DNA of 64,000 nucleotides. Source: DASVWZ01 sp963715675 (GTDB lineage: Bacteria; Acidobacteriota; Terriglobia; Terriglobales; Acidobacteriaceae). The stretch spans positions 4,960,001 to 5,024,000 of the forward strand of contig OY970265.1 of NCBI GenBank assembly GCA_963715675.1. Reading direction: 5' to 3'. The notes beneath the pieces are model-generated. The model searched no databases and had not been told where the DNA came from. It was given only the letters and a program-made list of their open reading frames with translations. Below are positions 8,490 through 17,044 of this stretch, piece by piece. The translations under genes and the position numbers were made by a program. The stretch's first letter is position 1. Every line of letters begins with the position of its first letter.

Positions 8490-9803
8490 ATGAAACGAGC
8501 TTCCGTTAATGTGAGGAGACCAAGTAAAGCAATGCGCAGGCCAAGAATCCGGGTTGTGGGGGGCGTCGCGCTGCTAATGTCAGCTGTGCTGTTGCCGACT
8601 GCCGTGCGGGCGCGGAGCAAGGAAGAGGTGCTTTACAGTTTTCAGCATGGCAGCGGCGGAACTTTGCCCCTGGGCAACCTCATTCTTGATAAAGCGGGAA
8701 ATCTATATGGGGTGGCCGAACAAGGGGGCGCCAGCAACGACGGGGCGGTATACAAACTCACCCGGGGGACGGGCGGCCATTGGACAGAAAGGGTGCTGTA
8801 CGGTTTCCGCGGGGGAAGCGATGGGTCAAGTCCGCAGGGGAGTCTCATGTTCGATCGTGCAGGCAATCTTTATGGTACGACTTACGGCGGCGGCAACAGC
8901 AGCTGCTTCGGCGGATGCGGAACCGTGTTTGAACTGACCCCTGCCGAGAATGGCCCCTGGTCCGAGACCATACTCTACACTTTCACTGGCGGGGCCGACG
9001 GCGGTTTGCCAAAGGCGGGACTGGTTCTTGATGCGTCAGGCAATTTCTATGGGACTACATATGCGGGTGGCAACCCAACCTGTAATGGCTCCAGTTGCGG
9101 GGTCGTGTTCGAGCTATCGCCCACCAACGGCCGGTGGACGGAGACCGTTCTTTACCGCTTCACCGGGGGAAACGACGGGGCAAGTCCGATGGGTGGAGTA
9201 ATCGCCGACAGCCGTGGGAACCTTTACGGTACAGCCAGTTTGGCGGGGAAGTATGGCGGCGGAACCGTCTTTGAACTTGCGCCAGCGCAAGGCGGACAGT
9301 GGATTGAAACCGTGCTCCATACCTTCAAGGGCGGGCGCGACGGTTACTTTCCGGCCGCCGGGCTCGTCGTTCACCAGGCTCATCATCTCTATGGCACAAC
9401 CTACGCCGGCGGCGGCGACGGGGCATGTGGAAGCGGCGGCTGCGGGACGGTCTTTCAGTTGGCGCCTGGCGCGGGCGGGAAGTGGAAGGAGACCGTGCTT
9501 CACCGGTTTGATATCAAAGATGGACGGGAGTCGTTCGCTACTCCGGTTTTTGACAAAGCGGGCCACCTGTATGCCACCGCGTTCGAAGGAGGTGGAATGA
9601 ACAACTGCGGGACTGCATTTGAACTCACCCCGTCCGCGCACGGCATGTGGAAGGACACTGTGTTACACACGTTTTGCGCCGGATCCAACGACGGGGCAAC
9701 TCCCGAAGGCAGCCTAGTCCGTGACCAGACTGGCCACCTCTACGGTGTTACGGGAGAGGGAGGGATGTCCGATGGGGGGACTGTTTTTGAGATCACCCCT
9801 TAG
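8490..9803 (+). CDS. secreted GloVer (Gloeo_Verruco) tandem-repeat protein 1
   Basis: A 437-residue exported protein. A signal region is followed by about eight tandem repeats of roughly 45-50 residues. Each repeat has the pattern VLY.F.GG.DG..P..GL..D..GNLYGTTY.GG......GTVFEL.P. This is the Gloeo_Verruco repeat of cyanobacteria, Verrucomicrobia and Acidobacteria, probably a beta-propeller-like extracellular domain of unknown ligand. Two starts are possible: ATG 8490, or ATG 8532, the latter preceded by GTGAGGAG. It ends in GGTVFEITP, the same ending preserved in the decayed fragment at 32366-32429. Confidence 0.87.
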   Translation: MKRASVNVRRPSKAMRRPRIRVVGGVALLMSAVLLPTAVRARSKEEVLYSFQHGSGGTLPLGNLILDKAGNLYGVAEQGGASNDGAVYKLTRGTGGHWTERVLYGFRGGSDGSSPQGSLMFDRAGNLYGTTYGGGNSSCFGGCGTVFELTPAENGPWSETILYTFTGGADGGLPKAGLVLDASGNFYGTTYAGGNPTCNGSSCGVVFELSPTNGRWTETVLYRFTGGNDGASPMGGVIADSRGNLYGTASLAGKYGGGTVFELAPAQGGQWIETVLHTFKGGRDGYFPAAGLVVHQAHHLYGTTYAGGGDGACGSGGCGTVFQLAPGAGGKWKETVLHRFDIKDGRESFATPVFDKAGHLYATAFEGGGMNNCGTAFELTPSAHGMWKDTVLHTFCAGSNDGATPEGSLVRDQTGHLYGVTGEGGMSDGGTVFEITP

Positions 9804-9827
9804 CTCCTGTTCACTGACCGAATGGAG

Positions 9828-10619
9828 TCATTCCGACTCAGTTTTCGGGACTTCCGTCTGCTTTTCCGCGGAGCCTCGGGTGGAAGCCGTTTCCGCACTC
9901 TTTTTCTCGATATAGTGCACGATGACGGAGATGCGACGGTTCGAGGCATTTTCGGGGTCGTTCTTGTTACGCAGCATCTGATCGGCGTAACCACGTACCT
10001 GGGAGACCTGGTCAGACCGAACGCCATCGTGCTGCATCAGGCGCCGCGCCGCATTGGCGCGGTCGGTGGAGAGTTCCCAGTTCCCATATTCGCCATTGCC
10101 CGAATATGGTTTCGAGTCGGTGTGGCCTTCGATGGAAAGCTGATTCGGCAGTTTGCCCAGTTCCTGTGCCAGCAGGGTCAACAACTCCTTGCCATTGTCG
10201 TTCGGGCGCGGACTGCCGGAATCGAAAAACGTACCTTTTTCGGTTTCCAGCAATTCGACACGAAGGCCTTCGGCAGTCACGGTCATCTCGATCTGGTTTT
10301 TGAGAATGTCGAAGTTGGTCATCTGGCGGACGCGCTTCTGCAGTTCCTCTTTCAGTTGGGCCATGTTGTCTTTGGAGACCGCGAAATTGTCGCCCGAGCC
10401 CCTCATATCGCTGCCGACCAGCTTGGAACTGCCGGAAGGATCCTTGAAATATCCACCGACGGCTTCCTGAACCTGCTTACTGCTGTTCAACAACCAAAGC
10501 ACGATAAACAGGGCCATCATGGCGGTGACGAAGTCGGCGTAAGCGACCTTCCATGCCCCTCCGTGATGGCCAGCGTGAGCGGCTTTTTTCTTGATGATGA
10601 TGGGATGAGCTTTGTCCAT
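9828..10619 (-). CDS. motB: flagellar motor stator protein MotB
   Basis: A 263-residue protein. A basic N-terminus with KKAAHAGHHGGAWKVAYADF is followed by one membrane helix, VTAMMALFIVLWLL. The aspartate in AYADFVTAMMALF is the proton-binding residue of MotB. The C-terminal OmpA-like peptidoglycan-binding domain has LSIEGHTDSKPY and STDRANAARRLM. It anchors the stator to the cell wall. It follows motA by 15 bases on the minus strand. Confidence 0.95.
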   Translation of the reverse strand: MDKAHPIIIKKKAAHAGHHGGAWKVAYADFVTAMMALFIVLWLLNSSKQVQEAVGGYFKDPSGSSKLVGSDMRGSGDNFAVSKDNMAQLKEELQKRVRQMTNFDILKNQIEMTVTAEGLRVELLETEKGTFFDSGSPRPNDNGKELLTLLAQELGKLPNQLSIEGHTDSKPYSGNGEYGNWELSTDRANAARRLMQHDGVRSDQVSQVRGYADQMLRNKNDPENASNRRISVIVHYIEKKSAETASTRGSAEKQTEVPKTESE

Positions 10620-10634
10620 AAGTAGGGATCGTGC

Positions 10635-11573
10635 TCAGGCCGGGGCCTCGGTCGAGGGCGAAGCCGAGTCAGCGGCGGCAGGGGCGGGGGCAGAGTCTGC
10701 CGCCGCGGAATCGGTCTCAGCGGGGTTGCGGTTGCGGCAGGTGGTTTCCAGTTCCTGGAATGACGGCCGAACATGGCCGGGAATGGCGCGGCGCGCGAAT
10801 TCGACGGCCATGATGGGCGCGGTTCCTTTTAGAAACGCAACCATCACTACGCGCAGCACATGCAGGTAGGCCTGTTCGTCGTCGGCGATCTTGGACATGT
10901 TGGCAGCGATCGGACCGACCAGGCCGTAGCAAAGCAAGATGCCGAGAAACGTGCCGACCAGGGCTGCGGCGACCTTCTGGCCGATTTCTTCTGGTGGGCC
11001 TCCCAGGGCTTGCATGGTGATGACGACGCCCAGAACTGCGGCCACGATTCCGAGCCCGGGGAGGGAGTCGGCGGTGGTGCTCAGGGAAGCGACGGGTTGG
11101 GTCGCGTGATGGTAGTGGACTTCCATGTCGAGGTCGAGCAGTTGATCGAGGTCGAAGGCTTCGACGCCGCTGATAGCCATGCGCATGGTGTCGCAGAAGA
11201 AATCGCGGATGTGATGGTCCCTCATGAATTCTGGGTGCTTGGAAAGGATGGGGCTTTTGTCGGGCTGTTCGACGTCGTTCTCGAGAGACATGAGTCCTTC
11301 GCGGCGAGCCTTGTTCAGGAGGTCGTAGACCATCTTCAGAGTGTCCAGGTAGCGTTGCGTGGTGAACTTCGATCCGCCGAAGACGGCGCCGATTCCTCCC
11401 GCAATCTGCTTAAGAATGTGGAGGGGATTGGCGATCAGAACGGTGCCGCAGGCGGCGCCTCCGATGATGAGCAATTCGGCGGGCTGAAGCAGGACGCGAA
11501 CATGGCCATGCTCCATCAGGTACCCGCCCAGCACCGCTCCGAAAACGACCAGAATTCCGATAATCGCGAACAT
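10635..11573 (-). CDS. motA: flagellar motor stator protein MotA
   Basis: A 312-residue inner-membrane protein with four helices, matching MotA, the proton-channel partner of MotB. The cytoplasmic loop LLNKARREGLMSLENDVE carries the charged residues that contact the rotor. LPGLGIVAAVLGVVITM and GLVGPIAANMSKIADDE hold the two conserved prolines. The C-terminal tail, about 35 residues rich in alanine, proline and serine, is longer than usual and probably disordered. It begins 5 bases after the PAS/GGDEF gene ends, so the three genes form one operon. Confidence 0.95.
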   Translation of the reverse strand: MFAIIGILVVFGAVLGGYLMEHGHVRVLLQPAELLIIGGAACGTVLIANPLHILKQIAGGIGAVFGGSKFTTQRYLDTLKMVYDLLNKARREGLMSLENDVEQPDKSPILSKHPEFMRDHHIRDFFCDTMRMAISGVEAFDLDQLLDLDMEVHYHHATQPVASLSTTADSLPGLGIVAAVLGVVITMQALGGPPEEIGQKVAAALVGTFLGILLCYGLVGPIAANMSKIADDEQAYLHVLRVVMVAFLKGTAPIMAVEFARRAIPGHVRPSFQELETTCRNRNPAETDSAAADSAPAPAAADSASPSTEAPA

Positions 11574-11578
11574 AGCAA

Positions 11579-12550
11579 TCAGCTCTTGGGATCCGGCCCC
11601 GGTCCTGCACCGGGAGGTTGTGCGCGCCGTACCAGAGAATCCAGGGAGTCTCCGGCTTGCACGGACGCGTACCCGATGGAAATGGTGATCGACAACTGGT
11701 CACCCCACCACTGCAGCTTGGCGTAGGTCACCAGCTTCCCAATGCGCTGCCTCGCCATGTGCATGCCGCCCGGACCGCAGTTGGGAAGAATGGCGAGAAA
11801 TTGATCTTCCGCCCAGCGCCCCAACAGGTCGGAAGGGCGAAGGCCATTGCGGATGGTCTGCGCCATGACGCGTAGAACGGCGTCGCCGGCAGGGTGTCCA
11901 TAGGTAGCGCGAAAATGCGGTAGTTGGTTGACCTGAATAAAGATGACGCCGAAGGGCAGATGATATTCTTCAAACGCCGCAAGACCCTCGCGCAACTGGA
12001 ACTGAAGGTATCCGCGATTGGGAACCTCCGTCGTCTGGTCGAGGCAACCGTGCTCGGCCAGGCTGGACTGGGTTCGTTCGCTTTCGGAGGGAAATCGCTG
12101 CTCGTCGAAACTTTGGGCGGCCCCGAGGATGGAGCCATGCTGGTTGAATACCGGGGCAATCCGCATGAGGGCCGGGCAGGAGTGGCCCTGTTTGTGGCGC
12201 AACTGGATTCGAATCTCGCGAGGGTGGCCGTCTCGCAGTGTGCTGGTGAACGGACACTTTCCACTGCACGTAATGCAGCCTTCCCGGTTGCATAGTGGCA
12301 GGATGCTGTTACGGCATGGCCGGCCGATCACTTCGTGCTGCATGAAGCCGGTGATTCGTTCTGCCCCCCGGCTCCATAGCAGGACTTTCCCGTCTCGGTC
12401 TAAGACAAAGATGCCGGTCTGCAGGGCCTCAAGAACGGAGCGATAGATTTCGTGTTCTTCCACTGCCAGCATGAGATTCCAGTGTGCCCATTTACGGACA
12501 TCGGCGAGGAGGTCCTGAAACTTCAGCCACGCGGTCGCACCTGAGAGCAT
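11579..12550 (-). CDS. PAS domain plus degenerate GGDEF domain protein
   Basis: A 323-residue protein from ATG 12550. The open frame runs upstream to 12904, but that part looks non-coding. The PAS domain starts at EEHEIYRSVLEALQTGIFVL and contains a cysteine cluster (LCNREGCITCSGKCPF), a layout seen in redox-sensing PAS proteins. The C-terminal half has the diguanylate cyclase fold (DQTTEVPNRGYLQFQLREGL, then YGHPAGDAVLRVMA), but the active-site loop reads RWAEDQF instead of GG(D/E)EF. It therefore probably does not make cyclic di-GMP and may bind GTP or act as a partner. Its position ahead of motA-motB suggests a role in motility control (inference). Confidence 0.8.
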   Translation of the reverse strand: MLSGATAWLKFQDLLADVRKWAHWNLMLAVEEHEIYRSVLEALQTGIFVLDRDGKVLLWSRGAERITGFMQHEVIGRPCRNSILPLCNREGCITCSGKCPFTSTLRDGHPREIRIQLRHKQGHSCPALMRIAPVFNQHGSILGAAQSFDEQRFPSESERTQSSLAEHGCLDQTTEVPNRGYLQFQLREGLAAFEEYHLPFGVIFIQVNQLPHFRATYGHPAGDAVLRVMAQTIRNGLRPSDLLGRWAEDQFLAILPNCGPGGMHMARQRIGKLVTYAKLQWWGDQLSITISIGYASVQAGDSLDSLVRRAQPPGAGPGPDPKS

Positions 12551-13146
12551 GGGGAGTGACCCCAATATGAAGAAAACTAAGAAGTTCTGAGATCCTTGGC
12601 CTCGTGGCGTGTTTGTTCTTATGAGTTTGTTGATCTGGTCTGGTTCTCGACAGGGTGGCACGTTGGTGGGGAGGGCTGGCACGAGAGTGCCATTCTCAAA
12701 TTTAGACGGAGGACGTAGTTTCGTAAGTGAGCAGTTCTGGGGGAGGGCTGCCACAAACGCCCTGGAATCCGAAAGGATCCCAGGGCGCTTGTTTTTGGGG
12801 ATCGACCCGAGATGAGAGGGTTTGCCCGACCCAAAGAAGACGAACCAGCCGCTCCCGGTCGTGAGTGGAATGGTGGTGTCGACAATTATCGCGCAGGCCT
12901 TCAAACTCTGTTTTGATCCGTGCCTTCAGTTGTGCCTGCGTTTTGCCAAGTACGAATGTCCCAGCCGCGGTTATCGACCCGTCCCTTTGTTTCAGCCGGA
13001 AGGCGTAAATCTTGGTTGATGGCAACTATGCTTCCCGATGGTCACATCGCTTGGTGACGCGGAGCATTGACAACCATCCCCTCGGGGTCTCGACTTGCTT
13101 CTGGGTGCACGTCGGGCCCAAAACAGTTTGGGATGGGAACGGAGGT
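12551..13146. other. intergenic stretch between GGDEF and GloVer 2 genes
   Basis: About 600 bases without a gene that I can firmly support. It holds the upstream regions of the minus-strand GGDEF operon and the plus-strand GloVer 2 gene, and a terminator-like hairpin (12758-12796). A minus-strand frame from TTG 13025 to 12702 opens with a plausible protein-like run (KIYAFRLKQRDGSITAAGTF) but crosses the hairpin and has a weak start. Confidence 0.5.
12758..12796 (+). terminator. intrinsic terminator-like hairpin
   Basis: CGCCCTGG, AATCC, loop GAAA, GGAT and CCAGGGCG form a near-perfect stem followed by CTTGTTTTT. The plus-strand orientation has the T-run, yet no plus-strand gene ends just upstream, so the transcript it ends is unknown. 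Confidence 0.6.
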
Positions 13147-14399
13147 ATGATTGTGCCCAATACAATGCAACGAGGGATTTCGAGGACACGTCTGGGAGCG
13201 GCCAGTGCCGCGCTGACGTTCGTAGTCGTGCTTGGGTTAGGGGTGGTTACAACCCAATCGGGGCAGGCGCAGACTTTCACAGTGCTTTACAACTTTACAG
13301 GGGGGACGGAGGAACTCCCTACGCCGGTGTGCTTGGGGACGATCGCAAGGGCAACCTCTACGGCACCGCCTACCAAGGCGGCACTTATGGCTACGGAGTG
13401 GTGTTCAAGGTGGACAAGAACAACAATTTTACCGTGCTGCACAGCTTCGCTGGGGGAGACGACGGGGCATACCCGTACGCGGGTTTGACCAGGGCCACCC
13501 GCTTGCGGCGGAAGCAACGACACGGCAGCTTCACTTTTTACGGAACCACCTACCAGGGCGGCTCTTCCAACGCGGGAACGGTGTTCAAGGTGCGTTCGTT
13601 TGGCGAGTACGCCTTGGTGCACAGCTTCGCTGGTGGGACAACGGACGGGTGCAATCCCGCCGCCGCGTTTACCTCCAGGGGGAAAGTTCTTGTTAGCACC
13701 GCCTCCGGGTGCGGCGCTTACGACCTCGGAATGGTGTATGAACTGACTAAGAAAGACAAACTGACGGTGCTACACAACTTTGCCGGGGGCACGAGGGACG
13801 GAGCATCTCCGTACGCGAGTGCGTCCAGTAGGAAGAACAGTTGGGGCACCCTCTTCGTCGATGGCGTCACCGAGGGCGGCGGGGCTTCCGGCCTCGGAAC
13901 GGTGTATGAACTGAATAACGGCACGGTAACCCTGCTGCACAGCTTCGCTGGAGGGACGACGGACGGATGCTATCCCGTCGGAACTCTGGAATTCGGCGGG
14001 GGCCGCCGAGACTCAGTCACGCTGGGCACTGCTGAAGGGTGCGGTTCCTCCGGCGATGGAATCATTTGGCAGAGAACTGATGGCAAGTACACCGTGGCGC
14101 ATAACTTTGCCGGGGGCACGGCGGACGGGGCGTATCCGTATGCAGGTGTGGTTAAATTCGGCTACGGCCGGACCAATAGAGGTATTTTCGTCGGTACCAC
14201 TGCGGAGGGCGGCACTTTCGGCCTCGGAACGGTGTATGAAGTGCATAACGGCACGGTAACCCTGCTGCACAGCTTCGCTGGATCCGACGGGGCATATCCG
14301 TACGCAGGTGTGACCGTGGGCTGGAATGGCGATCTTTACGGCACCACGTCGGCGGGCGGCACATACGGTTACGGAACCGTGTGGAAGCTGACACCGTAA
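13147..14399 (+). pseudogene. GloVer tandem-repeat protein 2, frameshifted near the start
   Basis: The reading frame from ATG 13147 encodes a clean signal peptide (TRLGAASAALTFVVVLGLGV ... GQAQ) and the first repeat strand FTVLYNFTGGT. It then loses the family pattern. The pattern resumes in another frame as GGTPYAGVLGDDRKGNLYGTAY and continues for about nine repeats to the stop at 14399. The switch falls at a run of six Gs, 13300-13305. One extra G would join both halves into a protein of about 417 residues. Either a disrupted gene, a phase-variable gene or a sequencing indel. As annotated here it is one gene with a frameshift. The uninterrupted downstream frame opens at 13095, but its first 70 residues look like non-coding sequence. 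Confidence 0.8.
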
Positions 14400-14799
14400 T
14401 TGCGAGGGCGAGGACGCAGCAGGCAGCGCGGACCCGTTTCGAACAGCAGCGCCTAACGGTTGGGAGTTGATGACCATCCGAAGGCAGTAAGGGAAACTCT
14501 GACTGTTCTGGTTAGCGAGGGCCGGACTCCCAAGGTTCGGCCCTTTCTGATGTGAGTCGTGCCGCGCGGTTGAGAACCCGCCCAGTCTCGGGCGGCTTTA
14601 GCCGAGATGGTTGTGGGATGACAGTGGCTGAACAGAGGCCCGGAGCCGTTGGTTGTTGGCGAAGTATCGCAAGAGCGCTCATAACACCAAGAATTACTTG
14701 GCGTGTCGGCCGCTCGAAAGTTACAATGCAAACCTGGCAGGAGGGACGGCTTCCAACTCACGTTGTTCGAGCTAGCGGTTTATGGGCGCCGACGCGGTG
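14400..14799. other. intergenic stretch after GloVer 2
   Basis: Four hundred bases between convergent genes. Apart from the terminator at 14519-14548 I see no gene, no tRNA-like cloverleaf and no strong repeat. Confidence 0.6.
14519..14548 (+). terminator. intrinsic terminator downstream of GloVer 2
   Basis: GGGCCGGAC (14519-14527) pairs with GTTCGGCCC (14535-14543), with one mismatch, and is followed by TTTCT. It lies about 120 bases after the GloVer 2 stop, in the right orientation. Confidence 0.65.
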
Positions 14800-15606
14800 T
14801 CAGTAAGTTGAAATTGTAAAGTTGACGGTGACGCGGGCCTGACTGTCGACTGGCTCGCCGCCCTTGAAGAAGGGTTTGAAACGCCATTGCCGAACCGCTT
14901 CCCGGGCTGCAGCCGAGAGGATGGCAGGTCCGCTCAAGACCTGAATCTCCTGAATCGTGCCCGCCTTGCTGATCATGGCCTCCAGAATCACCGCGCCCTG
15001 GACTTTCATCTGCTTGGCCAGCAGGGGATAACTGGGTTCCACAGAACTGTCGACCACCTTCGCCGTTCCGGGCGAAAGCTGGACCTGTTCCTCGCCGTCC
15101 CCGTTTGCCGTCCCGGCAGCCTGGGTTGGCGCAGCCACTGGGACAGGGTCGAGGCCGTCCTGCATTCTCACGTTGACCGATCTGGCAGAAGCGTCCAGCG
15201 GGTGACGCTGGTTACCGGCGACCACTTCCACCTCCAGAGGCGGCAACACGGCACGGCTAGCGACCATGACGATTGAGGGAGCAGGCGCTTTGGCCCTGGG
15301 ACGCACGGTTGCGGTGATGGGTTGTCGCAGGCCTCGGACTTTCTTCCGGACCGGCCTGGATATCTCAGGGGAGACGGGAACCGCTGGTGGTTGCTCAATG
15401 ACTTGGGCTGTTTCTTGACTTGTTGCAGGCTCGGCCTCGGACTCCGGGCTGGATGGCGAGAACAGCATCTGGCGGTCCTTGAACAGGACCAGAATCAGGG
15501 CCAGGAGCAACACCAGCAAAGCAATCATCATGCGGCGGCGCTGCTGCTGTTCCTGCGCGGAGGGGGTGGTTAAGCGGGTCGGGTTCTGGTTCTGCAATGT
15601 CGGCAT
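14800..15606 (-). CDS. TonB-family energy-transducer-like protein
   Basis: A 268-residue protein with one membrane anchor (MMIALLVLLLALILVLF, about residues 25-42), a long proline-rich periplasmic linker and a C-terminal TonB domain. The latter shows VEPSYPLLAKQMKVQGAVIL ... VLSGPAILSAAAREAVRQWRF, the usual TonB C-terminal pattern including the YP motif. It could transfer proton-motive energy to TonB-dependent outer-membrane receptors, or be one of the many TonB-C proteins of Acidobacteria without a known receptor. ATG 15606 is preferred to TTG 15627. No exbB or exbD lies nearby. Confidence 0.85.
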   Translation of the reverse strand: MPTLQNQNPTRLTTPSAQEQQQRRRMMIALLVLLLALILVLFKDRQMLFSPSSPESEAEPATSQETAQVIEQPPAVPVSPEISRPVRKKVRGLRQPITATVRPRAKAPAPSIVMVASRAVLPPLEVEVVAGNQRHPLDASARSVNVRMQDGLDPVPVAAPTQAAGTANGDGEEQVQLSPGTAKVVDSSVEPSYPLLAKQMKVQGAVILEAMISKAGTIQEIQVLSGPAILSAAAREAVRQWRFKPFFKGGEPVDSQARVTVNFTISTY

Positions 15607-15742
15607 AAGGCAAATGCCCGCACCCAAGACAGGGCTCTAATTGGATAGTATGACCTGAAACGTCCGGCAATACCAGTTCTTAGTCGGGCAGCGACTGGTC
15701 TGCGTTCCCTCTTCCGTTTAACAAATCGACAAGGAGGGTCTT

Positions 15743-15919
15743 ATGAAACGCCCGCTGTTCTTTTCTCTGTTTCTTCTTGCCCTGTCCGGGCTGGCGGCCG
15801 GGCAGTCTGCTGTCCCAATTCCGAACATCGTTGACCACCAGACCTCCAGCGACTTCGGGAGTGTGTCGTATCCGTTCACGGAGAACACGCGTCAACCCAC
15901 AATATTTTCATTCTCGTAG
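15743..15919 (+). CDS. small exported protein, 58 residues
   Basis: The frame reads MKRPLFFSLFLLALSGLAAG as a clean signal peptide, followed by a short mature part (QSAVPIPNIVDHQTSSDFGS and 18 more residues). AAGGAGGG at 15731-15738 is a very strong ribosome site four to five bases before the ATG. No family recognised. The mature part would be about 38 residues. It may be a genuine small protein or the 5' end of a decayed secreted-protein gene. I see no continuation in the other frames. Confidence 0.5.
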   Translation: MKRPLFFSLFLLALSGLAAGQSAVPIPNIVDHQTSSDFGSVSYPFTENTRQPTIFSFS

Positions 15920-16101
15920 TCACGTGCGACTGGACCGAGGGGGAGGGGTATAGCAAGTACTAAGGGTACAGACCGGAGGCATCCGCAGCTTCTCCGAGCC
16001 GCCGCCGGTGCACAGAACCAGCGTTATCCTGTGACTAGCCCAGCTGTCTCAGAATTCGCGTTTTCTCTGATTTAGCGGGCTTTTGGCCGGCCGTCTCCTC
16101 G

Positions 16102-16119
16102 TTGTGAGGCATGTCACAA
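16102..16119. promoter_or_regulatory. Crp/Fnr-type operator 1 upstream of crp-like gene
   Basis: TTGTGAGGCATGTCACAA is a perfect inverted repeat (TTGTGA-N6-TCACAA). Centre 16110.5. Its partner at 16124 is centred 22 bases away, two helical turns, on the same face of the DNA. Confidence 0.75.
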
Positions 16120-16123
16120 GTGG

Positions 16124-16141
16124 TTGTGCCTTGAGTCACAG
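16124..16141. promoter_or_regulatory. Crp/Fnr-type operator 2 upstream of crp-like gene
   Basis: TTGTGCCTTGAGTCACAG: the right half is consensus, the left half has one mismatch (GTGC for GTGA). Its spacing of 22 bases from operator 1 is the same as in the tandem pair before the cytochrome operon. Confidence 0.6.
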
Positions 16142-16171
16142 CCAAGGGTTGGGCGGTAGCGCACACTTACT

Positions 16172-16189
16172 TGGTGACGCAGATCACAG
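16172..16189. promoter_or_regulatory. Crp/Fnr-type operator 3 upstream of crp-like gene
   Basis: TGGTGACGCAGATCACAG has the exact core GTGA-N6-TCAC. It lies 64 bases before the ATG at 16253, close enough to act as a repressor site. Confidence 0.6.
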
Positions 16190-16252
16190 GTGGTGGTGCA
16201 AGCTGAAATGCACCGGTATCAGGCGAAAAATGAGCGTCACAGGGGGGTGAGT

Positions 16253-16975
16253 ATGCTCTCACCATACGGACTCGACATCATCGAAAGTTGCCTTACCTGC
16301 AAGACGCGGACGGAGCGTCTGTTCTGCGATCTACCAGGAGCGGCGTTGCAGGCTTTTGAAAGCATCAAGTATGCCACCGCGTATCCCAAAGGCGCGGTTT
16401 TGTTTGTGGAAGGCCAGGCGCCGCGCGGGATTTTTGTGCTGTGCAAAGGCCGAGTCAAGCTTTCCATCTGCGCCACCGATGGGAAGACCCTGATCGTGAA
16501 AATCGCCGAGCCTGGCGAGGTGCTGGGCCTGAGTGCAACCGTGTCGGGAAAGCCGTATGAATTGACTGCGGAAACCATCGATCCCTGCCAGGTGAATTTC
16601 ATCAAGCGGGACGACTTTTTGCGCTTCCTGAAGGATCAGCCGGAAGCCTGTTTCAAAGTGGCCGAACAACTGAGCGAGAAGTACAACACCGCGTGTCATG
16701 AAGTGCGGTCGCTGGGACTGTCTCACTCGGCGGGGGAAAAGCTGGCGAAACTGCTGCTGGAGTGGAGTTCCAAGAACGGCGAGGCAGCCAAGCAGGAGCC
16801 CCGGCTGAAGCTGGCGCTCACGCACGAGGAGATTGCACAAATGATCGGCACCTCGCGGGAAACTGTGACGCGGCTGTTCGCGGACCTGAAAAAGAGACAG
16901 ATCGTGCAGGCCAAGGGCTCGACCCTGGTGATTCGTAATAAAACGGCGTTGAAGCTGATTGCCACGAACAACTGA
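16253..16975 (+). CDS. Crp/Fnr-family transcriptional regulator with N-terminal cysteine cluster
   Basis: A 240-residue regulator. The cyclic-nucleotide-binding-type beta-barrel spans about residues 30-145 (GAVLFVEGQAPRGIFVLCKG, PGEVLGLSATVSGKPYELTA). A C-terminal winged helix follows, with the recognition part LTHEEIAQMIGTSRETVTRL. The N-terminus SCLTCKTRTERLFCDLP gives C-x2-C-x8-C, similar in place to the iron-sulfur cysteines of Fnr (C-x2-C-x5-C). Further cysteines occur in the barrel, so a redox or oxygen-sensing role is possible (inference). The ATG at 16253 has GGGGGGTGA six bases upstream. The cytochrome operon follows downstream after a truncated paralogue. Confidence 0.88.
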   Translation: MLSPYGLDIIESCLTCKTRTERLFCDLPGAALQAFESIKYATAYPKGAVLFVEGQAPRGIFVLCKGRVKLSICATDGKTLIVKIAEPGEVLGLSATVSGKPYELTAETIDPCQVNFIKRDDFLRFLKDQPEACFKVAEQLSEKYNTACHEVRSLGLSHSAGEKLAKLLLEWSSKNGEAAKQEPRLKLALTHEEIAQMIGTSRETVTRLFADLKKRQIVQAKGSTLVIRNKTALKLIATNN

Positions 16976-17006
16976 AAGCTCCCCATGTTTCCGGGTCACG
17001 CTCGGC

Positions 17007-17022
17007 GGTGATTGCAATCACT
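17007..17022. promoter_or_regulatory. palindromic operator before the truncated Crp-like gene
   Basis: GTGATTGCAATCAC (17008-17021) is a perfect palindrome combining the Crp core GTGA-N6-TCAC with the Fnr-like layout GAT-N4-ATC. It lies 24-37 bases before the ATG at 17045. Confidence 0.65.
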
Positions 17023-17044
17023 GTTTTTCGCTTCTGGACGGGCT

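Larger units (their letters stand above)
15920..16252. other. regulatory intergenic region upstream of the first Crp/Fnr gene
   Basis: No gene seen in these 333 bases. The second half contains three Crp-type palindromes (16102, 16124, 16172) in front of the regulator at 16253, which suggests autoregulation or cross-regulation by its paralogue. Confidence 0.6.

Noticed and set aside
8640..9800. Regularly spaced DNA repeats resembling a CRISPR-like periodicity
   Set aside because: They are protein-coding GloVer repeats of about 45-50 codons with diverged sequence, not identical short repeats with unique spacers.
10860..11726. Plus-strand 288-residue open frame
   Set aside because: Antisense to motA, no family resemblance, no ribosome site.
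12702..13025. Minus-strand 107-residue frame starting with TTG
   Set aside because: The first 50 residues look protein-like, but the frame runs through a terminator hairpin, starts with TTG right after a stop and has a weak ribosome site, so it is not listed as a gene.
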